DNA of 54,763 nt, from contig JAKBPI010000011.1 of NCBI GenBank assembly GCA_021829645.1, positions 1 through 54,763 on the forward strand, given 5' to 3'. The translations under genes and the position numbers were made by a program. Below, one piece after another: positions 31,844-42,721 of this stretch (its first letter is position 1; each line of letters starts with the position of its first letter). Under the pieces are notes generated by a model that was given only the letters and a program-made list of their open reading frames with translations, had not been told where the DNA came from and made no database searches. Origin of the DNA: Actinomycetes bacterium. Its GTDB lineage: Bacteria; Actinomycetota; Acidimicrobiia; Acidimicrobiales; Bog-793.

Positions 31844-33321
31844 CGGCGGAGCCGGTGAAAAGGCAGCACCTTTCAATAGGAGAAGTGCTCGAGCTGTTGG
31901 TTGCGGACTTTCCCGATATAACCATTTCCAAAATAAGATTTTTAGAAAGCAAAGGTCTGATTTCTCCGGAGCGAACCCCTTCCGGTTATAGACGTTTTTA
32001 TGTCTCCGATGTCGACAGGTTGAAGTCCATTTTGCTCTTACAAAAAGAGCATTATCTGCCTCTGGACGTGATCAAAGTAAGACTTGAGAGCGGAGGAGAG
32101 CTAGGACCGGCCGTACATTCGCAGTTGAGTCTGTCTTTTGTCCAACAGGAAGAGACCCGAGTCGAAACGGGCCTTGAAGACTCGGACACCTTTGGGGGCA
32201 AAGAGATTGACGGGACTTCCGCGGTATCGGATACTCCGGACAATGTGACGGCGTTGACACCAAGAAGCTCTTCTTTCGGTAAGTCTCAAACGGCTCCCCC
32301 GGAAGAGGCTTCCGATAAGTCAAGTCAAACGCTGTCCAATGCATCCGGTGTGGGCAAAGAAAATCTCTATGGGCAAAGAAAATCTTCTTATGGCGTAGAC
32401 CCCGGAGAAAATAGTCATTTTGTTGAGGATGAAAAGTATTCACTAAGAGCAACCAACGTCGCTTTGGGAATGTCTTCTCACGCTGGTGTCACTTTTTCTA
32501 AACTCTCCGCACCTTCGGGTATAAGCAATTCGACTCCCGTGTCTAATTCTATAGGTGTGTTTGGCGGCAACGAAAGTAACTCATTTTCAGAACGCGAGGC
32601 GGTAAGCGAAAAAGAGTCTATTAACCTTGCCCCCGTGTCTCAGCCTCTTGGACAGGGGTATAGCGGTGTTGCATTTGTCAGGCCGGCCGACAACGGACAC
32701 GCAGGCATACCAAATAGCTCTAGACAAATACAAACCAGTGGCTCTAACACCGGAAGGGGACAGGCGGCATTTTCAGAAGAAAATACCTCTAAACCTACGC
32801 AAAAAGCCGATCAGGCAGTTGGAAAACTTTCTCCTTCGCCGGAAATTGTCGATACCAAGCCCCCCGCTGCAAATCAAGTATCATCTGCTCCTTCAAAACA
32901 GCCGTCGAACAATTCCGGTTTTGATTTGACGCACAGTATGTATTCCAAAGAAGAGCTTTTGGTGGCCGCGGAAATAGACACCCGGTTGTTCGCCGAATTG
33001 TTGGAGTACGGACTGATCACTGCCAAAAGGGTAGCAGGAGAACAACTATACGACGACAGAGCTGTCAAAGTGGCGGCATTGGTATCCTCTTATGCCAAAT
33101 TTGGCATAGGGCCGCGTCATTTGCGCAGCCTAAAACACGCAGCGGAACGAGAAGCGTCTATGTATCAGCAATCGGTGGTACCTTTTCTGCGTCAACGTAA
33201 TCCTGATTCACGTAGGAAAGCCCTAGATAACATAGAATCCATGACTCAGCTGGGTAAAGAATTGAAAGACTGTCTGTTGCGTATAGAAATAGACGACATT
33301 CTGGGCGGTAAGACGAGTTAA
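31840..33321 (+). CDS. MerR-family regulator with long disordered linker (Rv1828-like)
   Basis: This 493-aa protein has an N-terminal MerR HTH ([33 protein letters not shown]; residues about 10-75) and a C-terminal domain (about 370-493) like that of Rv1828. Between them lies a roughly 290-residue Ser/Pro/Asn-rich segment, without predicted structure, that makes this protein about twice the family's usual length (about 250 aa). The start is TTG, overlapping the FHA stop (TTGA), so translation is coupled. A terminator sits at its stop codon, closing the gcvH-FHA-merR unit. The linker may be a site for phosphorylation or partner binding; this is inference. Confidence 0.85.
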   Translation: MTAEPVKRQHLSIGEVLELLVADFPDITISKIRFLESKGLISPERTPSGYRRFYVSDVDRLKSILLLQKEHYLPLDVIKVRLESGGELGPAVHSQLSLSFVQQEETRVETGLEDSDTFGGKEIDGTSAVSDTPDNVTALTPRSSSFGKSQTAPPEEASDKSSQTLSNASGVGKENLYGQRKSSYGVDPGENSHFVEDEKYSLRATNVALGMSSHAGVTFSKLSAPSGISNSTPVSNSIGVFGGNESNSFSEREAVSEKESINLAPVSQPLGQGYSGVAFVRPADNGHAGIPNSSRQIQTSGSNTGRGQAAFSEENTSKPTQKADQAVGKLSPSPEIVDTKPPAANQVSSAPSKQPSNNSGFDLTHSMYSKEELLVAAEIDTRLFAELLEYGLITAKRVAGEQLYDDRAVKVAALVSSYAKFGIGPRHLRSLKHAAEREASMYQQSVVPFLRQRNPDSRRKALDNIESMTQLGKELKDCLLRIEIDDILGGKTS

Positions 33322-33362
33322 GTTCTTTGTTGGGATTATTTCGGTCTCAACTTAACTTTTTT
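33317..33362 (+). terminator. Intrinsic terminator after merR
   Basis: GTTAAGTT (33317-33324) pairs with AACTTAAC (33349-33356), followed directly by six T. The left arm overlaps the merR stop codon. Confidence 0.7.
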
Positions 33363-33408
33363 ATCCGACACCGACATGGAAGTATTGCAATTTGAGTAAT
33401 CTGGTAAT

Positions 33409-33912
33409 ATGCTCGAAGTGAGATTAGCCGATGTTAGGGTAGATTTAAGTTCCAATACGCCTGTAATTTTATTGGAAGAAAAATTGGATGCCAGAAGGGC
33501 TCTGCCTGTCTATATCGGGGCGCCGGAAGCAACGGCAATCGCTCTTGCCATCCAGCACGTTCCGGTGTCAAGACCCATGTCGCACGACCTTATGCTGGAT
33601 ATAATAAGTGCACTCGGGGCAAGTCTGGAAAAGATTGTCGTAACGGAAGAACGTGACGAAACGTATTATGCGGAAATGTATCTTAAGGTAAAAAACGGCA
33701 ATGAAATAGTACTTTCCTGTCGTCCTTCTGATGCCATCGCACTGGCTACCAGGTGTGATGCACAGATGTACGTAGCCGATGAACTCATGGACCAAGCCGG
33801 GATTCCTATTGAAACAGAAACAGAGTCAACTTCGGAAGACGGCGAAGAGCTCGTAGGTCAGTTTCGTGCCTTTCTTGATAGAGTGAATCCAGAAGATTTT
33901 GAAAATCTGTGA
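33409..33912 (+). CDS. Bifunctional nuclease family protein (DUF151)
   Basis: This 167-aa protein belongs to the DUF151/bifunctional nuclease family (PF02577). It shows VILLEEKLDARRALPVYIG, the following EATAIALA and the conserved CRPSDAIALATR. In plants and some bacteria such proteins are nucleases; in mycobacteria the homologue is Rv1829, in the same place between two MerR genes. The ATG at 33409 is preceded by a terminator and a 47-bp gap, so it may have its own promoter. Confidence 0.88.
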   Translation: MLEVRLADVRVDLSSNTPVILLEEKLDARRALPVYIGAPEATAIALAIQHVPVSRPMSHDLMLDIISALGASLEKIVVTEERDETYYAEMYLKVKNGNEIVLSCRPSDAIALATRCDAQMYVADELMDQAGIPIETETESTSEDGEELVGQFRAFLDRVNPEDFENL

Positions 33913-34047
33913 AGTGAGTGCTTCTGCCGTTCCGGGTGGTTGTCGGAAGCCGGCTCTGCCGTAGTAACAATATCTGTGGGAGTATCCCGGCATGATGCCA
34001 GTCTTCATGCTACATTAGATGCGGATGTTATCCGTGCATGAGACGAC

Positions 34048-34569
34048 ATGCAAACGGTCAGTAAGTTGGTGATCATGTATAATAAAGTTGTGGAGAAAGA
34101 CGGAAACGGTTTTCGCGGCCCCCAGGTATGTCAAATAGTCGGAATTACTTACCGACAACTCGACTACTGGGCCAGAACAAATCTACTGAAGCCGTCCCTG
34201 ACGGACGCTAAAGGTAGCGGTACCGCCAGACTTTACTCTTATAACGATTTACTCTGTTTGAAAGTTATCAAACAATTGCTCGACGCCGGTATTCAGCTGA
34301 GATCGGCCCGCAAAGCAATCCAGTGTTTGAACGCCGCCCATCAGTCTCTGGCCAGTGTGAATCTCGTGATAGGTCCTGATGCGACAATTTTGATACAAAA
34401 CGGCGAAGAGCTGCTCAATCTAATTCAGACCGGCCAAAGCGTATTCAACATTTTGCCACTAGGCAATCTACAGAATGAAGTGGATACAAAGATAGTACAA
34501 CTCTTGCCGGAATGGTCTGTGGATGAGTCCACTCGCTATCCGGATACATCAGTGGCAAAAGCCATTTAG
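34048..34569 (+). CDS. MerR-family regulator (Rv1830-like)
   Basis: This 173-aa protein has one MerR HTH domain, GPQVCQIVGITYRQLDYWAR, followed by ARLYSYNDLLCLKVIKQLLDAG. It resembles the second MerR gene of the mycobacterial gcvH cluster, Rv1830. An in-frame ATG at 34075 is a possible shorter start (MYNKVV). The C-terminal part (about 100-173) holds no ligand-binding domain I recognise. A bidirectional terminator follows. Confidence 0.85.
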   Translation: MQTVSKLVIMYNKVVEKDGNGFRGPQVCQIVGITYRQLDYWARTNLLKPSLTDAKGSGTARLYSYNDLLCLKVIKQLLDAGIQLRSARKAIQCLNAAHQSLASVNLVIGPDATILIQNGEELLNLIQTGQSVFNILPLGNLQNEVDTKIVQLLPEWSVDESTRYPDTSVAKAI

Positions 34570-34620
34570 GTAAACTTGCTTATCTTCTTTCGAAGATCAA
34601 AATTTATATAGCACAGGCAT

Positions 34621-34662
34621 AAAAAAACCGTAACGACTTATTTGGTCGCTACGGTTTTTTAT
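34621..34662. terminator. Bidirectional intrinsic terminator
   Basis: AAAACCGTAACGAC and GTCGCTACGGTTTT form a stem with one A-C mismatch around a TTATTTG loop. A-tracts and T-tracts on the two sides let it end both the MerR transcript (+) and the MMPL transcript (-), which converge here. Confidence 0.85.
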
Positions 34663-34671
34663 AAGACATAA

Positions 34672-37002
34672 TTAAGCGGGGGTCATTTCGTAATCTTTGT
34701 CGGTTTCATCGTCGGGGGTTGAAGCGGCTTCTCCGGAGTAAAGCTTGGAAGGCCACCAGTTCCACTTACCCAAAAGAGAAACTATGGAAGGCACCAACAG
34801 TGTTCTCACCAAGAAAGTATCCATCAGAATGCCTATCGCCAAGCCGAAGCCTATTTCGCGAATTTCGCTGCCGCTCGGTCCGCTGCCACCGGCTATAGCC
34901 AGTACGGCAAATGTTCCGGCCAGCACCAATCCGGCGGAAGTGACCGTCGATCCGGTTCTCCCTACGGCTTTTGCCACGGCTGTCTTGAGGTCATGGTTAT
35001 GAACCTCTTCTCTAATTCTGGTCATAATCAGGATGTTATAATCTTCTCCCAGGGCAAGCAGGAAGATAAACATCAAAAACGGCAGGATGAATGTGATGCC
35101 GCCGGTTTTTTGGATGTCGATAAAAACTATTGTGGAGACTCCCAGAGAGGCCAGATAGGAGAGAGCTACGCTGATGATCAAATAGAGGGGTGCCAAGACG
35201 CTTCTCAGGACGAGTGCCAGCAAAAGACCTATGGCAATAATGGCCACCGGAATGATGGTCAACAGATCGTGATTGGATGTGGAAGAGACATCGTAGAGGG
35301 AAGCGGCTTCGCCGGTAAGGCCTTCGGCAAGGGCTCCGTTTCGTGCTCCCACTGAGTTGACGATGTTACGTATCTCGGGTGTGGCGTTCATTGCCGAAGT
35401 ACTCTGTTGCGGTCCTGCCGTAAGGATGGCTTCAAATTGTACGACTTTTCCGTCGGCGGAAACGAACTGGGTTGTTTCCCTGTATTCCTGATACATCTGT
35501 TCGGAGACACCGGGGACAGCTTTACTCATCACCGTCGGTAGCAGTCTCGGATCTCCCAGGCTGTTATGAAGTTTTTGATACTCAGCCGGAGATATTTGTG
35601 TGCCATTGGCATCTAACGGGCTCAGCAGTTCCTTAAATTGCCCCGTATGGGCTAGATCTGCATTGACTGACGAAAGTACTTGAGGATCGGACCATACCGG
35701 TTTATTGAAAGAAAATATGATATTGGCGGGGTTGAGTCCAGAGTGGGGAAAGTGTGTCAGCAATGCCGCATTGCCTTTGGCCGCTCCGGAGCCGTTGGGG
35801 GCGTTTAGGGCACCGCCGAAGCCGCCCGAGCTGTAGCTAAGGGCCGACATAGCGAGAGCCACAAATACTACAACTCCTACAGCGAGAGTTTTGCCGGGCT
35901 TTTGGACGAGTTTGGTGGCAATTTTACCCCACGTGCCGTTGTGCTGCGAGAGGTTCTTTTTGGTCAGATTTGTTGGCCAAAAGAGGGCTTTGCCGCAGAT
36001 GGCCAGCATGGCTGGTAAAAGGGTGAGTCCGGCAATAAGCATAACGCCTATGCCGACGGCAAGGGGAACCCCTAAGTCGTGGTAAATACCGAAAGTGGCA
36101 AGGAGGAGAGAAAGCAGGGCGATGATGACTGTGGCTGCCGAAGCCGTTATGGATTCGCCGACCCTTGTCAGAGCCCTGGCAGTAGCTTCTTTGGAGGAGT
36201 ATCCGGCCAACATTTCTTCCCTTACCCTGAATACCAAGAAAAGACCGTAGTCCGTTCCTGCTCCCAAAATAAGTACGATGAGGAGAAGCTGTGTTATCTC
36301 CGAGATCTGTAAGCCGTGAGCACCCAGTCCGCCTATGAATCGGTTGGCTACTAAAAGAGTGATGCCGGCCGGTATCAGGGTCATGATGGGGGCCAGGACG
36401 GAGCGGAAGATGATGAGGAGTAAAACAATAATGAAAAGAAAGGAAAAACGCTGTGTTTGGCTACCTGTTTTTTGGGAAGCGTTCTGGTTGGCCACATTGG
36501 TGGCTACGTTTCCGGCTAAGTTGAACTGAAGTCCGGGCGGCGTTGAGACTTTGTGGAAAGTGGCCTGTAAGTCGTTGATAACCTGAGTTTGTCCGGTGAT
36601 GTCGCTTTGGTTTAAGTCAACGCTCGCCAGCATTTGCAAGGCGTGACCGTCAGGGGAAAGAGCCAGTACTTTGACACCGGAGACATTGGGTACTGTTTTA
36701 GCCAGGCCCACCTCGCTTTTGACAGCGCCCAAATCAGCTTGGGTGAGTTTGGCGGAGTTATCGTACGCGACAATGGTAATTTGCGAATTGATATTCGGAT
36801 TTCCCAGTATGGGTGTGGCTAAGAGGTTCGCCCTCTGGCTGGGTGCAGAAGCCGGCAGGAATTGGCTGTTGTCGTTGTTTACTTCACTGCCGAGTGAGGG
36901 GAGTGTCTTTGAGGACACTACGATTACAACAAGCCACAATATGATTACCAGATATCGGTACTTCACGACGCCTTTACCTAGTTTTTCAAAAAATTTATTC
37001 AA
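34672..37002 (-). CDS. MMPL/RND-type membrane transporter
   Basis: This 776-aa protein has the MMPL layout: an N-terminal helix (about residues 15-33), a large extracytoplasmic domain (about 35-190), five to six helices, a second loop domain, and a second helix bundle with GGITFILPFLMFIFLLALGEDYN. Such proteins export lipids or drugs using the proton gradient. It is the last gene of a minus-strand operon with a TetR regulator and an MFS efflux pump, so its substrate is probably a toxic or hydrophobic compound. Its end meets the bidirectional terminator. Confidence 0.88.
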   Translation of the reverse strand: MNKFFEKLGKGVVKYRYLVIILWLVVIVVSSKTLPSLGSEVNNDNSQFLPASAPSQRANLLATPILGNPNINSQITIVAYDNSAKLTQADLGAVKSEVGLAKTVPNVSGVKVLALSPDGHALQMLASVDLNQSDITGQTQVINDLQATFHKVSTPPGLQFNLAGNVATNVANQNASQKTGSQTQRFSFLFIIVLLLIIFRSVLAPIMTLIPAGITLLVANRFIGGLGAHGLQISEITQLLLIVLILGAGTDYGLFLVFRVREEMLAGYSSKEATARALTRVGESITASAATVIIALLSLLLATFGIYHDLGVPLAVGIGVMLIAGLTLLPAMLAICGKALFWPTNLTKKNLSQHNGTWGKIATKLVQKPGKTLAVGVVVFVALAMSALSYSSGGFGGALNAPNGSGAAKGNAALLTHFPHSGLNPANIIFSFNKPVWSDPQVLSSVNADLAHTGQFKELLSPLDANGTQISPAEYQKLHNSLGDPRLLPTVMSKAVPGVSEQMYQEYRETTQFVSADGKVVQFEAILTAGPQQSTSAMNATPEIRNIVNSVGARNGALAEGLTGEAASLYDVSSTSNHDLLTIIPVAIIAIGLLLALVLRSVLAPLYLIISVALSYLASLGVSTIVFIDIQKTGGITFILPFLMFIFLLALGEDYNILIMTRIREEVHNHDLKTAVAKAVGRTGSTVTSAGLVLAGTFAVLAIAGGSGPSGSEIREIGFGLAIGILMDTFLVRTLLVPSIVSLLGKWNWWPSKLYSGEAASTPDDETDKDYEMTPA

Positions 37003-37051
37003 AGTAAGCCTTTCTTGTCATCACGGTATTGAAGGTCATAAAACCAACTGC

Positions 37052-38647
<1,596 letters not shown>

Positions 38648-39343
38648 TTATGTCTTGTCTGTTGTCTTGTCTGTTAGTAGTCCGCTTTCCAACTGAGCTA
38701 TGGCTCGCAAAATCATCTCTTCTATAGGAGGAGCATCGGCTCTTACCACCCAAAGCATGAGCATGGCCCGTGTTACGGCAAATATGCTGGTGACTACAGA
38801 GGCCAGGTAGATGGCAGTATCTGCATCCATTTCTGTTTCCGGGTTGTCTTTGGCAAATCTTTCCCGCATGGCGGCAAAAACTTTTTTCTCTGCTTTCACC
38901 ACCGCAGCCGCAAAAGCCATGAATAACTGCGGTTCGTTGTAAATGATCTCCATCTTAGATTTAAGGTGCTGTCGTCTGTCTGCGCCTGAGTCTGAGCTAA
39001 GGCTCTCTCTGACTACTTCCAAGATGGCATTTTTTAGTAGTACCAGTGGTTCTAATTTCTCAGGTTCAGAGTCGATATACTCTGCTATTTCCTCACCCAT
39101 GTCATACATATCGCCGCAAAGTACCTCCTCTTTGGAGGGGAAGTAATTAAAAAACGTCCTGTTGGAAACGTCTGCGGCATCGGCTATATCTTCGATGGTG
39201 ACATTGTGGAGACCTTTTTGAGTGATAAGTTCCAATGCGGCCTGTTGTAATGCGTTGCGCGTAGCAAGCTTCTTCCGCTCTCGCCTTGTCGGGCGCTGCG
39301 CAGAAGAGTTGTTGTATGTGACGCCGGTGTTTATCTGTTCCAT
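38648..39343 (-). CDS. TetR-family repressor
   Basis: This 231-aa protein has an N-terminal TetR HTH (ATRNALQQAALELITQKG, followed by VTIEDIADAADVSNRTFFNYF; residues about 25-72) and a divergent all-helical ligand domain. It is the first gene of the efflux operon and most likely represses it. A 26-bp near-perfect palindrome lies upstream at 39427-39452. The C-terminus has tandem TDKTTDKT. Confidence 0.92.
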   Translation of the reverse strand: MEQINTGVTYNNSSAQRPTRRERKKLATRNALQQAALELITQKGLHNVTIEDIADAADVSNRTFFNYFPSKEEVLCGDMYDMGEEIAEYIDSEPEKLEPLVLLKNAILEVVRESLSSDSGADRRQHLKSKMEIIYNEPQLFMAFAAAVVKAEKKVFAAMRERFAKDNPETEMDADTAIYLASVVTSIFAVTRAMLMLWVVRADAPPIEEMILRAIAQLESGLLTDKTTDKT

Positions 39344-39426
39344 GAAAATACCTCAATTGTGAGTATAACGGATGTTCGGAAAAATATTGCATAAAATAAA
39401 ATATTTTACAAAAGTTAATAATTTAT

Positions 39427-39452
39427 TTACTATAAAAGTACTTTTAAAGTAA
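39427..39452. promoter_or_regulatory. Candidate TetR operator
   Basis: TTACTATAAAAGT and ACTTTTAAAGTAA form 13-bp arms with one mismatch and no spacer. It lies 84-109 bp upstream of the tetR start in a very AT-rich region. Size and symmetry fit a TetR operator, and the position in front of tetR-MFS-MMPL supports autoregulation. Confidence 0.6.
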
Positions 39453-39531
39453 TTTTGATACGTATGCAAGGATTGTGTGCCGTAGAGATACGGAAGCGAC
39501 CGGTGAAGAATGTTGTTACTGCCAAATCTTT

Positions 39532-40041
39532 TTACGAAAAGTCACCTTTGAGTAACATTTCTTCCACGACGCTTAGTCTTTGGGCAATTTCTGTTTCAAA
39601 CTCTTGCAGGCGTTTGATTTTGGCATTGATCAGATTGCTTAGATGCGCCAGAGATGCCTGGGCATCAATGAGTATCTGTTTTTTTTCCTCCGGGTTGTCG
39701 GTGCTCTTCCAGGCTTGTCGCAGAATTTCAATGGATTCTTCTTTGTCCAAAACGGATTTTATGTCTTCTAAATTCGAAGAAGTCAATTCCTGCAATTCTC
39801 GTATACGTATGATGCGCTCTATGGTTTTGGTGTCGTATTGCCGACACCCACCGGTGGTGTGGGCACGGGGTTTGATGAGTTTGATTTCCTCATAATATCT
39901 CAACGTGCGCTCGGATACGTTGGCCATAGCCGCAGCTTCTCCGATTTTTACCAAATCAGCGCTTGCGTCCGGCTCTGTGTTTACGGGAAAAGCATTTGTA
40001 TGGTGATTTTGTTCCGGAGTGTCGGTCGGTATCTTTGACAT
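39532..40041 (-). CDS. MerR-family regulator
   Basis: This 169-aa protein has a MerR HTH at about residues 31-100 (KIGEAAAMANVSERTLRYYEE, then GGCRQYDTKTIERIIRI) and a C-terminal coiled-coil dimerisation helix (about 115-160). No ligand-binding domain or metal-binding cysteine pair follows. It stands 66 bp downstream of the MFS gene on the same strand and probably controls it through the palindromes at 41976-41994. Its own promoter cannot be excluded. Confidence 0.9.
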   Translation of the reverse strand: MSKIPTDTPEQNHHTNAFPVNTEPDASADLVKIGEAAAMANVSERTLRYYEEIKLIKPRAHTTGGCRQYDTKTIERIIRIRELQELTSSNLEDIKSVLDKEESIEILRQAWKSTDNPEEKKQILIDAQASLAHLSNLINAKIKRLQEFETEIAQRLSVVEEMLLKGDFS

Positions 40042-40107
40042 GGCGTTTTTCTATCTCCCGGTTAGAAGTGACAGATCTTTGACAAAACATCCTGACAGGT
40101 AAGCATT

Positions 40108-41886
40108 TTAGTGACCGATTTCCGTTTCCATCTCAAAGTCCATGGACAGCTTACTTGTTACGAGTCCTGTTGGGGCCGGGCTATTCGCTATGTCCGTAGT
40201 CGAAGTCACGTTGGCTTTGTGGTGTGTCTCACCGTGTACGTAACGGCCACCGCGCATGACGGATGCCAAGGCTGACACTAAAGCGGCTATGATGCCGAAT
40301 ACGAAGGCCTCATGCAGTCCTTTGGCAAAAGGCTGTGAAATAAGTCCGGGGAAGAAAGACCTTCCCGTCAAATAAGCCGGATGATGAGCCGTATTGACAG
40401 CCGTACCGAGTATGGCGTGAATGGGATTAATGCCTAAGAACGCAGCAAAAAGACTTCCTACGGGGGGAAGAGAAGAGGCTTTTATGGCGATAGTCTTGTT
40501 GATGCCTTGGGCGGTGAGGCCGCTTTGCAGAGCGTGCGGCAACGAGGAAGCCAGTCCCAGAATGATGAGGGTAAAGAATATGCCTATGGAAAAAACCATG
40601 GCTGAGTTCTGGAAAGTGTTAACGGTTCCCGCTCCGGCTCCCCTCTGATCCGGGGGAAGACTGTTCATGATGCCGGCTTGGTTGGGAGAGGCAAACATGC
40701 CAAACCCTATTCCCATGAGCAGGAGCGTGAGAGCAAAGAAGACGTAGGAGAAGTTTACGGGCAATATGTCAAGAAAACCGAAACTTAGTCCGGTAATCAA
40801 CATACCGGCAACGGCAAACGGTCTGGCTCCGTGTCTGTCCGAGGCGATACCGGATAGTGGACCCGCAATTAGGAAGCCCACGGTGAGCGGAAGCATATAG
40901 ATACCGGCCCACAGGGGCGTTCTGGCAAAACTGTAACCGTGCAAAGGCAGCCAGATACCTTGGAGCCAGATAATGAGAATAAACATCAAACCGCCTCTGG
41001 CAAGTGCCGAGAGCAGGGTGGCAAAGTTGCCAGCGGCAAAAGATCTGATTCTAAAGAGAGATAGCTGCAGCATGGGGTGGTCCGATTTGAGTTCGATTCC
41101 GATGAAAATCAGCATTAGGACGATACCGGAGATGATCTCTGCCAGCACTACCGGACTTGTCCAACCCATAGTGTGCCCGCCATAAGGCTCTATGCCGTAA
41201 GTGATGCCGATAAGGATCAGGACCAGACCCAAGGCAAAAGTTATGTTTCCTAACCAGTCTATTTTGACATGAACTTTGTCTCTGGTATCTCTGAGAACTA
41301 AAAAGCCGCCTATAGTGCCGATGATTCCAAAGGGAACGGAGACCAAAAAGACCAGTCGCCACTCAATGGGAGCCAAGAGACCGCCCAAAACCAGTCCGAT
41401 GAATGATCCACCCCCGGCAGCCACGCTGTTGATACCAAGAGCCAGACCGCGTTGGTTGGAAGGAAAGGCATCTGTAATCAGAGCACCTGAGTTAGCGAAC
41501 AGAAAAGCCCCTCCAATGCCCTGTCCTATACGCATTACGATGAGGTACATGGCAGCTGATGGCCCATGCAGCCAGGTTAGGGAAAGAAGTATGGAAAATA
41601 CAGTAAAGATACTAAATCCGGTGGAAAACATTTTTGCTCGACCATATAAGTCTCCGAGCCTGCCTAGACTTACTAACAAAACAGCAGTAGCCATCAAAAA
41701 ACCCATTAACATCCAAAGAAGGTAACTGGAATTACTAGGCGTCAGCGGATTGAGGGCGATGCCTTTAAATATGTTGGGGAGAGCTATTAGAATGATACCC
41801 GAGTTTATCGTTGCCATCAGGGTTCCCAAGGTGGCAAAAGACAACACGAACCATTTGTAATTTTCAGAACCGGGTTTTACATTCAT
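40108..41886 (-). CDS. MFS efflux transporter (DHA2-like)
   Basis: This 592-aa membrane protein has 14 predicted helices, with LGRLGDLYGRAKMFSTGF in the first cytoplasmic loop (MFS signature) and GINSVAAGGGSFIGLVLGGLL later. It belongs with drug exporters. A long loop between the last helices (SSLPPVGSLFAAFLGINPIHA) and a hydrophilic C-terminal tail make it longer than the first MFS protein in the window. The promoter region at 41887-42077 is shared with the divergent acetyltransferase gene. Confidence 0.9.
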   Translation of the reverse strand: MNVKPGSENYKWFVLSFATLGTLMATINSGIILIALPNIFKGIALNPLTPSNSSYLLWMLMGFLMATAVLLVSLGRLGDLYGRAKMFSTGFSIFTVFSILLSLTWLHGPSAAMYLIVMRIGQGIGGAFLFANSGALITDAFPSNQRGLALGINSVAAGGGSFIGLVLGGLLAPIEWRLVFLVSVPFGIIGTIGGFLVLRDTRDKVHVKIDWLGNITFALGLVLILIGITYGIEPYGGHTMGWTSPVVLAEIISGIVLMLIFIGIELKSDHPMLQLSLFRIRSFAAGNFATLLSALARGGLMFILIIWLQGIWLPLHGYSFARTPLWAGIYMLPLTVGFLIAGPLSGIASDRHGARPFAVAGMLITGLSFGFLDILPVNFSYVFFALTLLLMGIGFGMFASPNQAGIMNSLPPDQRGAGAGTVNTFQNSAMVFSIGIFFTLIILGLASSLPHALQSGLTAQGINKTIAIKASSLPPVGSLFAAFLGINPIHAILGTAVNTAHHPAYLTGRSFFPGLISQPFAKGLHEAFVFGIIAALVSALASVMRGGRYVHGETHHKANVTSTTDIANSPAPTGLVTSKLSMDFEMETEIGH

Positions 41887-41975
41887 CTATAACAGTTTCC
41901 CTTTTGTCTTATTCTTGTGTGATCCTCACGCATAAAATTCATACATGACTGATATCGATCAGTATAAAGAATACT

Positions 41976-41994
41976 TAACGTCAACGTTAACGTT
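41976..41994. promoter_or_regulatory. Overlapping AACGTT palindromes, candidate MerR operator
   Basis: TAACGT-CA-ACGTTA (41976-41989) and AACGTTAACGTT (41983-41994) are overlapping perfect dyads. On the minus strand TTAACG (41985-41990) could be a -35 box with TATACT (41961-41966) as -10, spaced 18 bp. MerR regulators typically act on promoters with such long spacers. A further dyad ACTGAT/ATCAGT lies at 41948-41963. Confidence 0.5.
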
Positions 41995-42077
41995 ATCAAA
42001 AAAAAGCATAAGAGAATTTAGTCAAAAATGGGCAGGCAAGTGCCAAAGTAAAAAGGATACGACTGCTAAATTGGCTT

Positions 42078-42605
42078 ATGCCTTATTTGGCCAGACCTAA
42101 TATCAGATACCACATCTCTTATCTGTCGGCTTTGCTTGAATATAAAGAAGAAGGTCTTGACGCCGGGCCGTCGGCTTTTATGCTCCAAGATCCCTTGGTA
42201 TTTACTCGCTACACAGCAGATATCTGTGCAGGGGCAGACATTTCTTTTTCCAAGGATGCTGCGCACCCACCGTATGTGATGTGGTGGTGGGTAGAGGGGA
42301 GTAAGTACTTGGGGCGCATTTCTCTCAGGCTTTCCCTAACCCCTTACCTCACCTCCTACGGCGGACACGTCGGTTACGATGTGCGCAAATCGGAAAGGGA
42401 ACGCGGGATGGCTTCTGCAATGCTGGCTGCTGTGTTGCCGCTGGCCCGTTCCATGGGTTATGAAAATCTTTTGTTGGTATGCGAAAAACAAAATGCAGTT
42501 TCCAGACGAGTGATTGAAAAAAATAGCGGGATGTTTTTAGATAGTTCCTATGACGAAGAGGGAAAAGAGCACCTTAGATTTCAGATAAACCTGATGCCGG
42601 CATAG
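42078..42605 (+). CDS. GNAT-family acetyltransferase
   Basis: This 175-aa protein has the GNAT core: a strand with YLGRISLRL and the acetyl-CoA loop GHVGYDVRKSERERGMASAML (about residues 94-114), then LLVCEKQNAVSRRVIEKNSG. The substrate could be a small amine, peptide or protein terminus. It is divergent from the MFS gene and may be co-regulated with it through the shared promoter region. The ATG has no close Shine-Dalgarno. Confidence 0.85.
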   Translation: MPYLARPNIRYHISYLSALLEYKEEGLDAGPSAFMLQDPLVFTRYTADICAGADISFSKDAAHPPYVMWWWVEGSKYLGRISLRLSLTPYLTSYGGHVGYDVRKSERERGMASAMLAAVLPLARSMGYENLLLVCEKQNAVSRRVIEKNSGMFLDSSYDEEGKEHLRFQINLMPA

Positions 42606-42681
42606 TCTTTGGCGGTATTTTTTAGTAGTTTGAGTAAAACTTGAGAAGTTGCGCGCCGAGACGGGAAAAAGTTGGTATCAT

Positions 42682-42706
42682 AAATATGACTAGTTTAGTC
42701 ATATTT
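42682..42706. promoter_or_regulatory. 25-bp palindrome upstream of DUF4395 gene
   Basis: AAATATGACTA and TAGTCATATTT are perfect 11-bp arms separated by GTT. The palindrome lies 15 bp before the ATG at 42722, just ahead of the GGAGG site, so a bound repressor would block transcription start or early elongation. Confidence 0.6.
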
Positions 42707-42721
42707 ACTTTGGAGGTTCCA

